Counted from the stretch's first letter, positions 1 through 14,334 are shown. The stretch is 64,000 nt of DNA from Nemania diffusa (GCA_038501195.1 JBBPUQ010000001.1:7068001-7132000), one strand, 5' to 3'. The notes: a model not told the origin generated them from the sequence alone. Program-made: numbers and translations.

Positions 1-1269
1 TTTATTTAAAATAAACAAATACAATCGAATTTGAATTAAAGAACTAGTGCTGTAATAGTGTTATAAATATATACATTTTATATTTTTGTGTTAGTTTTTA
101 TAAAGCTATACATATATCTGAGTTATACAATGTGTTATTTTCTAGAAAAGTTTGTTTTTTAAAGCTGTTTTGCGCTGCTGTTTTTAACTTAAAAAATTAC
201 TATAAACAAAAACTTTGTTTATTTAATACTGTTTTAAAAAGCTTTTTAAAAAATGTTGCTTTTATGTTTTTAGTATATTAGCTTTTTTTGTATATAAAAC
301 TGCTTTTTAAGCTACTTGCTAACTTAAATGTTTTTTAGTAGCAATATTTGTTGTTTTTTTGTAAAACTTAAATAAGTTTGAACAAAAGTAACTAGTTTAT
401 ATTTTGTAAATTTAGCTATATATAATATATAGCATAATTAAACTTGAGTTTATATTTTGTTATTATAAATCTTGTTAAAAGTTATAGTATAAAATTCATT
501 AAAAGCTACTACTATATTAGCGTAGCGCTATTTACTAAAGCTTTATTATAAAACTATATAGCTAAAAAATGCTATAGCATAAAATCAACAATTTTAAGTA
601 AATTAAATTATTGCAACAGTTTATATATACTTATACTTAAACATAAAAAATATTTATTAATTAAGCTTAGTTTTTGTTGTTTATATTAATTTTTTTTATA
701 TATTGCTAGCTGTTTTTCAAAAACTGTTTACATTTATTTATAAATAATTAAGCAGGTTTTTTACTTGAAATTTTATAAATTGCTTTAGTTTACTAATAAT
801 ATTTTAAATTTAAGCAATATTTTTGGAAATAATATTATAACTATTTGTTATTTTCTAAATTATTTAATGTATTAATATTTAAATAATCTGTTTTATTATA
901 AAATGTTTAACTAAGTATAAAAATTATTAGTTCTTTATTTTTTATTCTATTATTTAATTTGCACTTTTAGTAATAAATAGTTTTAAATATACACTTAAAA
1001 AAACAAACTAGTTATTTATGTAAAAGTATATTATTACTAAACGCTTAGTATTATTTGCTATTATTCCCTTTTTCGGCACGAATTATTACCTTTTCTAGTT
1101 GCTGTTTTAGTTGTAGATTAAAAATATTAACAGGTTTTTGTTTACTTTTATAATTTATTTACTTTTTATTATTAGTTTGCTATTAGTCCTGTTTAGCAAT
1201 ATACTATATTTTATATAACAACGCAAAACTTTTTTCTAAATAACTATATTGTATTAATTAAGTTTATTT
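1..1269. other. AT-rich DNA without recognisable gene
   Basis: Stops occur every few codons in all frames and no motif, tandem repeat or long inverted repeat stands out. Probably heavily mutated repeat sequence, by analogy with the rest of the window. Confidence 0.5.
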
Positions 1270-2010
1270 TTGTTTAGTTTATATAACTTTATATGTACTA
1301 GCTATAGCGGGTTAAAGCAAGTATATATTTACTTTTTAAGTATATATATATAAGTTGAGTACATTATATAAAATGTAAATATATAAGGTATTTATATACA
1401 TTATGTATATAAAAAGTAAGTATATATGTAAGTTTGTACTCCTTTGTGCATATATATATATATATATATATCTAAGTGCTTTAACAACTGTGTTAAAAGT
1501 TGGCAATTTAAAAAATACCTAATTAGTATACTACTATGTACTTGTACAGTTACTGTTTATATAAGTGTTTACTTAGTAGTATATATTTAAGTGCTTATTT
1601 TGTATATTTAACTTATATCGAACTAAAAACTAAAATATTAATTAATTATAAAATATATATACATTAAATATGTTTTTGTATTAAGTACTAATAAATATAT
1701 TTAAGTATATATATTAAGTAAATATTTACTTCTTTATATAAATAGGTATATATTTTATATGTATATATATATATAAATGTAAACTTGTAAATAAAACATT
1801 GTATTACATAAATAAACAAGTATATTAAAAGGTATATATATATAGCTACTTTAAGTACTTACTAAGTAAGTAGATATATGTACATATATAGTAAGGACCT
1901 ATTTATGTAGTAATTACATATGAAATATAAATATGTGCTTATATATGTGTGTATATGTACTTATGTAAATATTTACTTATATATATTATGTTGTGTAAGT
2001 TTAAGTACTT
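1270..2010. repeat. TA-dominated low-complexity tract
   Basis: Dense runs of TA dinucleotides (for example around 1450-1470 and 1760-1775) are mixed with short recurring words such as AAGTACTTAAGT and AAGTATATATA. No ordered period longer than the dinucleotide is visible. Similar short tracts recur near 10,640-10,780 and 59,650-59,880. Confidence 0.7.
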
Positions 2011-3594
2011 TATTTAAAGTATGTTAATAATGTATTTTGTATAAACTTGTATATTAGTTAAGAAATAAATAAGTAGTAATAAATAAAAGCAAAGTTAATA
2101 ATACAGTTGTTGCTTAATTAATTTATATATTGTTTCTAGTAATACTATTTAATAGAATTATATATTTTTAAATGTAGAACTTATATGTTACTACCTGTTT
2201 TAACTTAGCTTTAACTTGTTATTATATATTTGTATATAATGTTTTTTTATTTGCATTTTTAAACTTTTTAAATAACCTGTATTTAAAAAAAAAAAAAAGG
2301 TTTAATATTGAACGTAGCTTTATTGCTTTTTGTAGCTGTTTATAAACAGAGCTAAATGTTTTGAACTATTATATATACAAAAAAACCGGTTAATATAACA
2401 AACGTGTTAATTATTTTAATGCCCACGAGGTATATTAGGTTAGTTCTTTTTATTCGATTTTTTTTTTTTGCTATTTCTTTGTTTTTTACTCAATAAACTA
2501 TACAGTACTAAGAAATAAATAACTTTAAACGATTTGTTTATATTATAATAAATAGCTAGTTAATTTTAAGTTAATTTTTCAACAGTACTTTATAAATTTA
2601 ATAAATAAAACAAGCAGTACTAAATATAAGTAAATTATATCTGCTATTTTATATAACAAAATAACTAATTTATTAATTGTGGACAATAATAGAAAATATA
2701 GCTAGAAAATATTAATGCAAGTTGTTACTAGCTTAAAAATAGCACTAAAGCAAACTGTTATACTAAGGACTAAACTAATTGCTGCTTTGGGCTTGTTAAT
2801 TTAGTGCTTTTTAAAGTATTTGGTTCATTTTTTTTGCGACCTATTTATACTGAGACTTTTAGCGACATTTTAGCAAAAAAAAAGCAAATAACTTGCTATA
2901 ACTTAACTTTCTGAATTTTTTGTAGTTTATATATATTGCTACTATTAAGTTTTATATATATAGCATTTATTTTTACGCTTTTTGTTTTATTAGCACTGTT
3001 ACTTACTATATGTTTTTTTTGTTTTTAAGTTTTTCCAGTTATGTAGCTATTTTTTTTTTTTGTTCTATTTGAGAAGCTAAAGATCTAGCAACACAGAATT
3101 TTTTGCTAAAGTATATAAACACAAAAGCGATTAAAAAAACGAGAATAGATTTAGCAAGTTGTTAGAACTGCTAAGTAGTAACAAAAGTATCACGATTTAT
3201 ATATTTTAAATTAATACAGTTGTACAAAAAATGAAATAAATAGTATTAATTGTAGTAACATTAACGCTACTTTAAAATAGGATCTTTAAAGCAACTGTGT
3301 AGTAAGTATGTATTTTTTGCATATATTTTTATAATTTTTTAAACTATTTATACACAATTATTTTAAGTATTTATTTAGCACTTACTTTTTTTATATATAT
3401 CTTTATTATTTATTATACTACTTTTATATAACATTTATTTATTTATATAGTATTTATTTATCTATGTGCTAACTTTTTAATAGCTTTTTACTTTATATCT
3501 TATATATTTATTTATATATATTTTATATTTTTATTTATATAGCTTGCTTTTTAATTTTGCAGCATTTTTTTAAAACTTTTTTATATTAACACCT
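2011..3594. other. AT-rich DNA, no recognisable gene
   Basis: A 14-nt A run lies near 2285. Around 3045-3330 one plus frame is somewhat depleted of stops, all of them TAA or TAG, but the stretch is too short to call. From about 3330 to 3560 the sequence turns into ATTTAT/TATATA low complexity that leads into the array that follows. Confidence 0.45.
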
Positions 3595-5400
3595 ATTTTT
3601 TTTTCGGTATATTAATATATAAACTAACTTAACAATATTTATAAAAGGTTCTTTAAAAGCTACAAAAGGAATTTAGCTAGCAGTTTATATATGTTTTTAA
3701 GATTTATATAAATATTTAGTTTAATAATGTAATAATTTAAAATATTCAATTTATATAGTATTACTATATATGTAGATATTAATTATGCATAAAAAATGAA
3801 ATATATATATTATATAATATTGATTATAAAAATACTAAATACAAGAATATACAAGCTGCAGTAAAAGTTTCAGTAAATTATTAAAACTTTTTACTTTAGT
3901 GTTTTTTTAACAACTAATGTTGCTTTTTTTTTTTATAGATTTAGCTAAAGCTATTTTAAAGCTGTATTGTTTCTATTATACAATTACATTTATTTTTTTT
4001 CTAGTATATAAATATATTTGCTAATCTTTTTATATATACTGTTTATATATTATATATATGTTATATATATGTTATATATATATTATATATATGTTATATT
4101 TATATTATATATATATATATGTTGTTTAGTAATGTAATAATCTGAAGTATTTAATATATACAGTATTGCTATATATATAAATATTAACTACGCATAAAAA
4201 ATAAAATATACGTATTATATAATATTGATTGTAAAAATATTAGATACAAAAATATATAAACTGCAGTAAAAGTTTCAGTAAGTTATAGCAACTTTTTATT
4301 TTAGTGCTTGTTTAATAATAAAGTATTAATAGCTTTTACTTTTATAGATATAACTATTTCGGTATATTAATGTATTAATCAAACTAAAAATACCTGTAAT
4401 AGTTCTTTAAAAGCTACAAAAGAAATTTAGCTAGCAGTTTATATATGTTTTTAAGATTTATATAAACGCCTAGTTTAATAACATGATAATCCGAAGTATT
4501 TAACTTTTATAATATTGCTATATATGTAAATAGTAACTGCTTATAAAAAATCAAATATATATGTTGTATAATATTAATTGTAAAAATATTAAATATAAAA
4601 ATATATAAGCTGCAGTAGAAGTTCTAGTAAGTTATAGCAACTTTTTATTCTAGTGCTTTTTTAACAACTAATGTTGCTTTTTTTTTTTATAAATATAACT
4701 ATTTTGGTATATTAATGTATTAATTAAATTGAAAATATTTGTAGTAGTTTTTTAAAAGCTATAAAAAGAATTTAGCTAGTAGTTTATATATATTTTTAAA
4801 ATTTATACAAACGTTTAGTTTAATAATATAATAATCTGAGGCATTCGATTTATATAGTATTACTATATATATAAATATCGACTATATATAAAGAATGAAA
4901 TATATGTGTTATATAATATAAATTATGAAAATATTAAATATAAAGATATATAAGCTGTAGTAAAAGTTCTAGTAAATTATTGAAACTTTTTATTTTAGTG
5001 CTTTTTTAACAACTAATATTGCTTTTTTTTTTTATAGATTTAGCTAGAGCTATTTTGAAGCTGTGCTGTTTTTATTACACAATTATGCCTATTTTTTTTC
5101 TGGCATATGAACATATTTGCTAATTTTTCTATATATTGTATATATGTTATATATATATTATATATATGTTATATATGTGTTATATATATGTTATAAAAAT
5201 ATTATATATATATATGCTGTTTAATAATGTAGTAATTTAAAGCATTTAACTTATATAGTATTAATATATATATAGTAAACTACTTTGTATCAAAAATAAA
5301 AAATGTATATTATATTATATTAGTAAAAAAAATATTAGATATAAAATGTGCTAGCTGTAGTAGGAGTGTTAGTTATAGAAGTAATTAGATCTTGGGTATT
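3595..5400. repeat. Five-copy satellite-like array with two alternating linker types
   Basis: A core of roughly 230 bp is repeated five times in the same orientation. The homologous word AATGTAATAA (or its mutated form) lies at about 3725, 4131, 4480, 4825 and 5226, giving spacings of 406, 349, 345 and 401 bp. The two lengths reflect two linkers. One begins CGGTATATTAAT and ends TTTATATATGTTTTTAAG; the other begins with CTAGTATATAAATA or a variant and ends in a TATATGT dinucleotide block. The copies differ mainly by C/T and G/A transitions. The function is unknown; it could be a satellite or a tandemly duplicated non-coding element. Confidence 0.8.
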
Positions 5401-6473
5401 TTTAAGAATTAATAATGTTTTTTTTTTTTTTTTCCCTAGTTTTTAACAATAAAAACAATAAATTACTTTTTAAATACTAGTAAAAAATGCTATTTAATAA
5501 AACTTCGTTTAACTAAATATTAAAATAGTGTTATTAAGTAAGTGCAAATGTAAAAATTATTGAATTATAACAAAAAAAAAGGGAAGCAAAAATAAAAAAA
5601 CTGTTATTTATTACTATATTTTTTGTTAGATTTGGGCTTTGTGCCCTTGAATTATTATATAAGCTTAAAGATTATTTATAGAGTGCTTGTTTATATGTTT
5701 ATTTGTATATATAAATAATAACTTATAGTAGCTAGTATAGTAGCTAAAATTAGCTATATAAAAAGAATTTATTAATTAAATGCTTTATATATATATTTAA
5801 TTAATATAACAATAATATTAAAGTTTTATATTTATTATTGAAGCTTTTTATTTATTATTAAAAAAATTGCTAAAACAATACTGCAAAAGTATTAAATTTA
5901 ATATTTTTAACCTAGAAAGGGGTAAAAAGAAGAAAATTAGTTAGTATATTTAACGCTAAAGGGCCTTTGTATAACAGAAACTTTAAAGTTTTTTAAAAAG
6001 TATTTAAAGTGTATTAAGCTAAGATTTATATTTACAACTATAATAAGCTATTTATTTAGCAACTTTTAACTATTGTTGATTTATTAAAAGTTTAGCTTTT
6101 TATTGCTTTTTTTTTTTTTGTTAAACTATAGTTGAAAAAATTGAAAACAAGTAAACTTTGGTTTAGTGCTAAAAGTATTACTGGTGTATAAACAATTCTT
6201 TAGATTTAAAACGTTTTTTTTCTATTTTTTAATTTTTTTTATAGTTTATGTATTTTTGTACCTGCTGTATATGTTTTTATATTTGTATACTAATTTATAT
6301 ATTAAGTATTATTTATTATGTAACTTATTAATTTGTAAATATATTTACTTATATGTATTTAAGTTGCATAAGAATGTTTAAAAAAATGCGCCGAAAAAAC
6401 TGCGAAATATTAGTTGAAAAGCTAAAGCGTAGCTAGTACAAAGTAGCTATAAAGTATTTGTAAAGCGCTGATA
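5401..6473. other. AT-rich DNA; short hydrophobic ORF judged spurious
   Basis: The stretch includes a T-rich plus-strand ORF (6166-6381, 71 codons, Phe/Leu/Tyr-rich, first codon TTG). Its composition simply mirrors the T-rich DNA and I see no conserved motif. Confidence 0.5.
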
Positions 6474-6745
6474 AAACAGTGTAAGTAATATAACTATATA
6501 AGAATTAAGTTGATTAAGTTATTAAAACTTAGTTTTTTTGTTTTTTATTTAAAATAGTTTGCAAATGTTAGTACTTTATATATATAGCATACTTTTTAGT
6601 AGCTTTTTTAAAGTTTGCTATTTTATAATATATGTTTATGTTTTTAAAATATTGTTTTTTTTAATTTTAAATTTTTAAAAGTAATTAATATAACAGTAGT
6701 TAGTTTTTTTTAGTATGTAGTATATATATGTTATATATTTCGTTT
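6474..6745 (+). repeat. Dispersed ~300-bp repeat, copy 1
   Basis: Starts at AAAACAGTGTAA, carries ATTAAGTTGATTAAG about 30 bp in, and ends with a GTTAGTTCTTTAAAG-like word followed by a TATATA block. It is closest to the copy near 47,558, with many transition differences. All four copies lie in the same orientation. It could be a solo LTR or a short non-autonomous element; I see no convincing terminal repeats. Confidence 0.65.
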
Positions 6746-7653
6746 TATTATTTAAGCTTATAGTTTTAAAAGCTTAGCTATTTTAAAAAAATTAGTTGTT
6801 TTAAAAGCTGCTTTTACAGTTATACAAGTATTATAGTAATCGAATGCTTAAGATGTGCTTATATTTTGTAGCTTTTAAGCTGTAATAAAAAAATAGAAAA
6901 ATATGTTTATATATATAACTAAAATACTTAAATGTTAAATAATTAAGTTATAAAATAAATAAAAGTTAAGTAGTAGCTAAAAAAAAGCGTGTAGTATATA
7001 GCTAAATAGATCGATTTATTTTTTGCGGACTTTTTAAGTTTGCAAAAAAGTTTTATATATATAGCTAATTGTATATATAAAACTACTTTGTAAAGTTTTT
7101 TTTAGTTAACAAAGTGCTTTTTTTAAAAAAGCTTTGTTTTTAAAGTTTAATAGCAAAAGTAACTTATTAAAGCTTTTAACAGTTAATATATCGAGCTAGT
7201 ATTAAGTTAATATTTAATAAAACTTTTAAATTTAATTAGAGCTGTTTAAAATATTTAATTTTTTAAACATAGTTAGATTTTTAAAGTTTTAGCTATAAAG
7301 TAGCTCGTTATTAATGCTTTACAACTATATTGTATTAGCTATATAACTAAGTTTATTAAAATTTTTTATTTATAATTAAATTTAGTTTATATTTTTTAAA
7401 TTATTTTTTAAAAGCTTATATTATAGGTTTTTTACAAATTTTTTATATTATTTTTTAAGTTATATAGTTTTATAAGCTTAAAGCTTAAAGTTTTTAAATT
7501 ATTTGTTTAAAGCGTAGCTAGTAAATAGCTTATACTTTATATTAGTTATACTAATAATGTTAAAAAATAAAAGAAAAAGTAGTTCTTTTTTTTAGTTTTT
7601 ATAGTTTTTTTATTAACTTTTAGCTTTTTTAATAAAGCGCTTTTGCAAATACT
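6746..7653. other. AT-rich DNA, nothing recognised
   Basis: Two copies of the ~300-bp dispersed repeat flank this segment. It contains short words such as AAAGCGTAGCTAGTA that also occur just upstream of copy 1, so it may belong to the same composite insertion. No reading frame stands out. Confidence 0.4.
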
Positions 7654-7960
7654 AAAACAGTATATATAATTTTGCTACAAAAAGTTGTATTAATTAAGTG
7701 ATTAAAACTATAGATTTTTATTTTTTTTTTTATTAGTTAGTAAAAAGTTAGTTTTTTATTAAAAAAGCAAAGAAGTAACATTAATATTTTTAATATTAAC
7801 TAACAAAGTTGCTGTATAATTTTAATAGTAATTCTATTATATTAATATTGTTTGATTGTTTTATTAAACTATTACTTTTATTGTTTTAAATTTCAAAAAG
7901 TAATTAAAATAGCTGTAGCTAGTTCTTTAAATGTTTTATATATATAATGTACACTTTGTT
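7654..7960 (+). repeat. Dispersed ~300-bp repeat, copy 2
   Basis: Begins TAAAACAGTATATATAA, contains AATTAAGTGATTAAAACT and ends with TAGCTAGTTCTTTAAA and a TATATAATGTACA word. It is closest to the copy at 21,192, which shares the interior word TTTTAAATTTCAA or its mutated form. Copies 2 and 3 form one subfamily, copies 1 and 4 the other. Confidence 0.65.
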
Positions 7961-9589
7961 TTAATATTTAAATAAAGCAAGTAGTTAAGTTATACTACAT
8001 ATAGCTTTTTGCTAGTATATAACTTGTATAGTTTGTTAAAGTTTTTTTTATTTTTTGTTTTATAGATTTTATTTACTATTTTTAATATAATTTGTTTTTG
8101 TTAGTTTTGTTGTTTTATTATTATAAAAGTGTTAAAATAGCACTAGTTAAATTTGTAAAAAAACTTATATATATAACATATTTTACTAGTGTTTAGTTAG
8201 TTTAACTGTTGTTATAGTAGCTATTGTAATAATATAGAGTTTAATATAAAGATTTTTAACGTTATTTAATATAAAAACAACTTTATAGTTTGTTTTGAAC
8301 ATTTCAAAAACTTAAACTAAAACTAATTAGTTGAAATATTTGCTAGTTAAACATACAACTTTGCTTTCGTTTTTTTTTGTAATATTAATATAAAATACTG
8401 TTTAAAATAAATATTTATATAGTTTTGTTTATATAAGCTGCTAGTATAATTTTAAAAGTGCTTAAAGTATTATTATGTTTTATTAATATAGTTATTGCAG
8501 TTTATATTAACAAGTGTATTTATTAGCTTTAGCTTAAATTAACTAAGCTTTTTTTATTAAAAGTTTTTACTTAGTTTTAGTAACTAGCATTTTTTGCAAA
8601 ATAACTTTTGCAGCTATATTATAAAACTAAATGTTTATTTAAGTTATTTATATTATTTAGTTAATTAAGTTTTTTATTTATTTATATTAAATAATATGTT
8701 TGGAGTTATAAATTAACTAGTTTTTTAGTTTTAAAAGTATTTAAAACTAAATAAAACTGTTAATATATAGTGTTTTAAAAAAGCGGAATTAGTTTGTTGT
8801 ATTTTCGAGCGTAATAAAGCTGCTTAAAAAGCAATAAAACAAAACATACAGCTGGAAATTTTAAGTATTATAGTAAAAAGCTAGTTAAAGTTAGCTATAG
8901 CATTTATGTGTATATATAATAATGTATTTTTAAACATAAGTTTTATTATATGCTATTGCACTATTGATTCTATATGCAACTTTAATAGCAAAAACATTAT
9001 ATATATGTTTACTGTTATGCTACTGCTGTTAGCTAAAGCTTGCTATTTTTATGCTAGCTTATTTTCAACTTGAAGTATTTATATTAAACAGTTTTTTTTA
9101 TTACAAATATGTTTTATAATAGCGCAGTTATAACATATAACAAATAAAAAGTTTTTTTAATATAACATATATAAAACAAAGCTATGTTTATAATAATTTT
9201 ATATATATATATATGTTGTATAAAATATAGTTTATTTATTAAAAAAGTAAAAAGTTTAAAAAAAAAAAAGAAAAAAAAAAAAACTAGAAAAAACTTCTAG
9301 TTAATATTTAAAAAAAGTTGTTATAAATATAACACTTGTTATTTATTATTTTGCTGCTTTTTTATTAGTATAATATTTGTTTTATAATTTTTTAAATATT
9401 TTTGTATAAATAAGTTGTTTTTTTTAAGTTGGTTTTTTAAAATCTGCTTTTACTTTTAATATATAAAGCTTAATAAATCTAATTTATATTTTGTATATAA
9501 TATTATAACAGAATTAAATATATAAAAAAATAGCAAAAAAATTTAGCAGTAATATTAAGGTTAATATAAAAAAATAAAGACTTGTTCTA
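7961..9589. other. AT-rich DNA, nothing recognised
   Basis: Stops are dense in all six frames. An A-rich tract interrupted by single Gs lies at about 9258-9290, followed by a small palindrome (CTAGAAAAAACTTCTAG). Confidence 0.45.
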
Positions 9590-9750
9590 AAGGTTTTTAA
9601 GGCTTATTATATAAGTTTTATACTACAACGTATATATTTTAAAGTATAATTGTAGCAGTTATAACTTTGATTTTATTTACTTACTTTTTTTACAACTAGT
9701 AAAAAAAAATAAATTAAAAGCTAAAATAGTAAGTTGTGTTTTTTTATTTT
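9590..9750 (-). repeat. Dispersed ~160-bp repeat with LTR-like promoter word, copy 1
   Basis: This matches 44,675-44,842 in the same orientation, sharing TTTTATACTACAACGTA, GGTATAATTG (here AGTATAATTG) and AGCTAAAATAG. On the minus strand the shared block reads TTGTAGTATAAAAGTTATA, so it holds a TATAAAAG word of the kind found in LTR promoters. The minus orientation is a guess based only on that word. It could be part of an LTR of an unrelated retrotransposon. Confidence 0.55.
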
Positions 9751-12700
9751 TATATTTTTTTTTTTTTAATATTAAAAGTTTATTAGCTTATTAAAATTAT
9801 TAACTTTATTTGAATTTATTATTTTTAGCTTTTATATTAATTTTAAATAACTTTTTTTGTTTTTAAAACTATGTTTTTTGTATATTTATTAGCTATTTTA
9901 TAAATAATAAAGATTTAAAAAAAGCTTTTAATAGCTGCTTTTAATTGTTTATTAGTTATTGCTAACAAAACGTTTTAAAACTTAATACTTATATTATTGT
10001 TTATTTTAGTAGCAACAACTGAAATAACTTTTAACATTGTTAAATAACAAGCTATAATATAGCAAAAAAGTTTTAGTTTATTTATTAAGTGTTAGCTGCT
10101 ACTAAAGCTGCTTTTGTTAGTTTAAATATATTTAAAGTTTTTAAATATAACTTTTTTAAGTATTTTTTAGCTTATTTATATATAATAGTGTTTGCTGTTT
10201 TTTAGTTTAACTTTAATGTTAAAAAAATGCTTTGAGCTTTTAAAGCTAACTGTTTAGCTAGCTATTGTATCAAAGCTGCTAACTTTGTTTGAGCTGGTTT
10301 TTTTTATATTTTATAGAACTGCTTGTTAACTAAGAGCTCAAGCTACTATTTATTTAGCAAATATTTACTACTGTAGTTGTATGTATAAAATAGTGTAAAA
10401 TGTTTTTAGCTGCTTGCTTTTTTTGTAATAAGTATTACTAGCTTAATTCTAGTTTTAGTAGCAAGCTTTTTAGTCGATTTTTTATAAACTAGCTTATTTA
10501 TTATAAATAATGTTTTAAATAAATATAACTTCGATCGCTTTAAAGCAATGAATGTTTTTTGAACTTTATTTTTTCTATTTTAAATATTTTTACTTTTGCA
10601 GCTAAGCAGGCATTTAATTACACATATTAGTTTATATAATATTTGTTTATATAAGTAAATATATATAAATACTTAATTACTTTTTACTTTTTAGCTATAG
10701 TAAGTATATATTTAGTACTTAAATATATATATATATTTATTTATTTATTTTATTTATTTATATATATTTACTTCTGTAAATTGTTAATAAAGATTTTATT
10801 ATTTATAACTTTATTTTTTTTATAATTATTTTTTCTTTTTTTTTATTGTATTTTTATATTTAATTGTATATTAAAGTCTGCTACAAGTTATATATAACTA
10901 GCTATAACAATTAAAGCAAGCTAAAACAACAAGTATTATATATATAAGTTTATAGTATTTTTTAACTTTTAATAGCGTTTTTTCAGTTTATTTATGCTTT
11001 ATTAACAGTTTAAAGCATTTATTATTTAATATTTAAATTTTTGTTTATTTGTTTTGTTTGTTGCTAGTTATTATATAGCTATTTAGTTTCTTTTTTTGTA
11101 GTACGAACTATTAAACTAGCTGCTGCTTAATATATTTTAAAAACAAATTGTAATATTTGTTTTATATATTTTTGTTTTATAAAAGCTAGGTTTTTTTGTA
11201 AACAACTTTAGCAAGTGAGTATTTATTTAAAAACTTTGCTGCTATTTGTTTTTTTGTTATATTTTATAAGTAATAACTGCGTATGCTAAGGCTTGTTATA
11301 TATTGCAGCTTTTTTGAAAATATATATTAGCTAATTATTACTACTAGTACAAAAAATATACTTTTTAAAATATTTATTAAACATAGCTATATGTAAATAT
11401 ATATATTTAATGCAGGTTTTTTTTATATTGCTTATATATATTAGCAATTAATTTACTTTTTTTTGTTTTAGCTGTAGATAAAGCGACGCTTATTTTTTTA
11501 TATATATATACCTTTTTTTTACTGCTTAATTTTTTGTTGAAAAGCTAGTTAGTAATATTTTTTGCATTTTTTTTTTTTAGATTTAATAAATTTAAAAAGC
11601 TTTTATATATATAGTTATTTTTGTTTTTAGTATAATTTAGCTTTTGCATTTGTATTTGTAGATTTTTGCGCTTAAAATACAGCAAATTTATTTTTATTAG
11701 TACAATGCTTTATTTTTTTTTTTAGTTTATTGCTGCTTTTTTTATTTGTATAGTGTAGCAGTCGATTTTGTTAAAAAGTTTATATTTTTACTGCTTAACT
11801 TGTACTTTTTTTTAATTGAACAAGTATATATAATTAATAATGTAATATTAGCAAAATATTTAATTCTAAAGTTTATTAGTTAAAAGTGTTTTTTAATTTT
11901 ATTATTATTTGCTTGGTAAAAATATATTTTAATAGTACTTTTAATGTTTTTTACAGTTTTAATACTAAGTTACGTTATAAATTAGTTTTATGTTTATAAG
12001 CTAGCTTGTTTATTAAGTTATCTGCTTGTAGTATAGTAAGCACAGTTGATATAGTACTGTATAAATAAAGCAATACTTGCAGCAGTAAACTTTTATATAC
12101 TGTTGATTTAGTTAAAAAGTATATTAACTTTTTAGTAGATATTTACTTAAAAGTATGTTTTTAGTTTAATGCTGAATACTTTGTTTTATAGCTAAAAGTT
12201 TAACTTTATATTTTATGTTTATATATTACTAATATTTGTAACAATAAAATCTAATTATAAGCGTGTTTAAAGTTTATTTTAGCTTTAACATATAGAAAAA
12301 ACTTATTTAAGTTTAACTGAATATTTTTTTTGTAACAAAGTTTAAAACTTGCTACATCTACTAATACAGCGTAAACTAAAATATTTTTAAGCTAACAGTA
12401 TTTTATATATTTATTAAATATATAAGTGTTAGTTTTTTTTGTGCTTAAAACTTCTAGTAATTTTATACGAAAGTTTTAATATTCGAAGTTAATATAAAAA
12501 AAGCTAGACAGTATTAGTAGTAAGTGGCTATTTAATAGTAAATGTTTCGCTTAATAAAATGCTGCTATTTTTGCTTGTTGTTATAAGTTAACTGTTTTAT
12601 AAGTTGTTTTAACAAATTAATTGTTATAAATTTCGACTTTTTATTAACTTTAACGTAAATAAACTAAATATAACAGAAGTTAAAAGTATAAGTGTATATT

Positions 12701-14334
12701 TTTTTTATATTTAACAGAATATAACTATTAGGTTATAGCACTTGTAGCAATATATAAAAAGCAAAACTAAATGGGATAATTATATTTTTAAGTATATAAG
12801 TATGAACTATATTAACTAATTTTTTTAAAAATATAGCAAGCTTATACTAATTGTTTGTTAGATTTTTTTAATTACTATATTTAACAAAGCTTTTTCGAAA
12901 TATATATTGCTATTTATTAGAACTTTTATTTTAAAAATTCAAACGCTGTAAAGTTTAGCTGTTTTATTTAAGTTTAGAAAAAATATTATTTTGCTGTTTA
13001 ATTAAGTGAAATAAGTAGTATTATGTTATAATTAGTAGCAAACTTGAGTTATTAACTATTTTGTTATTATATAAGCAAAAATGTTTATGTTTAATATTAA
13101 TACTGTTAATACTACATTTTAATAAAACAAAACTGTTGCTAAAATAGTTTTTTAAATGTTTAATGTTTATAATACTAAATAAAGTATTAGTATATTTATT
13201 TTTATAACTTGCTTTGTAGTTTTGTTGTATATTAATGTATAATTAAAGTGAGTTAAGTAAAATTTAACGAAAAATTATAACTTGTTTTAGTTGTATGTTG
13301 GTTAAATAGGGCTATTGTTTTTGAGCTATTGGATACTTTTTATTTTTTCGCTAAACTTTTTAAGTTGAAGTTTACTATTAAGTATTGTAGAAATATAGAC
13401 AATTTGAGACAATATATAATTAACTGTTTTGTTTTTAATAAGTGCTACAAAAAAAAAAGGGCTAACGTTTAAACTGTTATTTTTAACAAAAAAATACTAA
13501 ATAGTAATATTTAAAAAACTAGCATGTAAAATTATTATTAATAGCGATATAATGTTAAGTTTTAATATTTAAAGCTGTTTATTATTTAAACTATTTAAAA
13601 GGCTTTTTTTTTAATAAAACTATATAATATTACAAAAATATAGTGTTATTAATTTAAGTTTGATTTTTTTTAAATATGTTTTAGCAAAATTGTGTTTAAT
13701 ATATAATAGTTGTTAACAGTATATTATATAAACTGTAGCTATAATTAAGTTTGTAGTTGTATAGTTTGCTGAATATAAAACTAACATTTTTAAAAGTATA
13801 AAAATACTAAACTATACTAACAACTTTTATTTGTGCAGATTTAGTATTAAAGTTTTTAGTAATATATAAATAACTAATGTTTAACTATTTTAAAACTTAG
13901 TAATTAAATTTGTTAATAGAGCTAAACTTAACTTTAGTATATTAAAACAATAAAATTTATATAATAAACGATTTTTTGAGCTGAATTAGTAGCTAATAAC
14001 AAGTTAAAGCATAATAGTTTGTAGCAACTGCTGTATTAAGTACAAAATAAAACTGTTTGTTTTAAAGTTTAGCTAAAGTTATAAAAACTACAGTAGCAAC
14101 TTTAAAGTGCAACTCTATGTTGTTACTTATAGTATTAGTTTTTATAATATTATATATTAAAAGTTTTAAAAAAGCATTAGCTGCTATTTTAATGCTACAT
14201 TGTAAATAATATTTTTTGTTGTTAGTAATATTAATGCTGGTTTTTATAATTAAATTAAAAAATCTATAAACTATTAATACTGCTGTTTATTATAAATAGT
14301 ATAAGCTAAAAATGTAAAAAAGTTTAAAGCTTAA
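9751..14334. other. AT-rich DNA, mostly featureless
   Basis: No gene can be supported. A TA/AAGTA low-complexity patch lies at about 10,640-10,780. Around 12,885-13,330 one plus frame is moderately depleted of stops but contains TGA codons and has no recognisable motif. The rest shows only short inverted words typical of AT-rich DNA. Confidence 0.45.
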
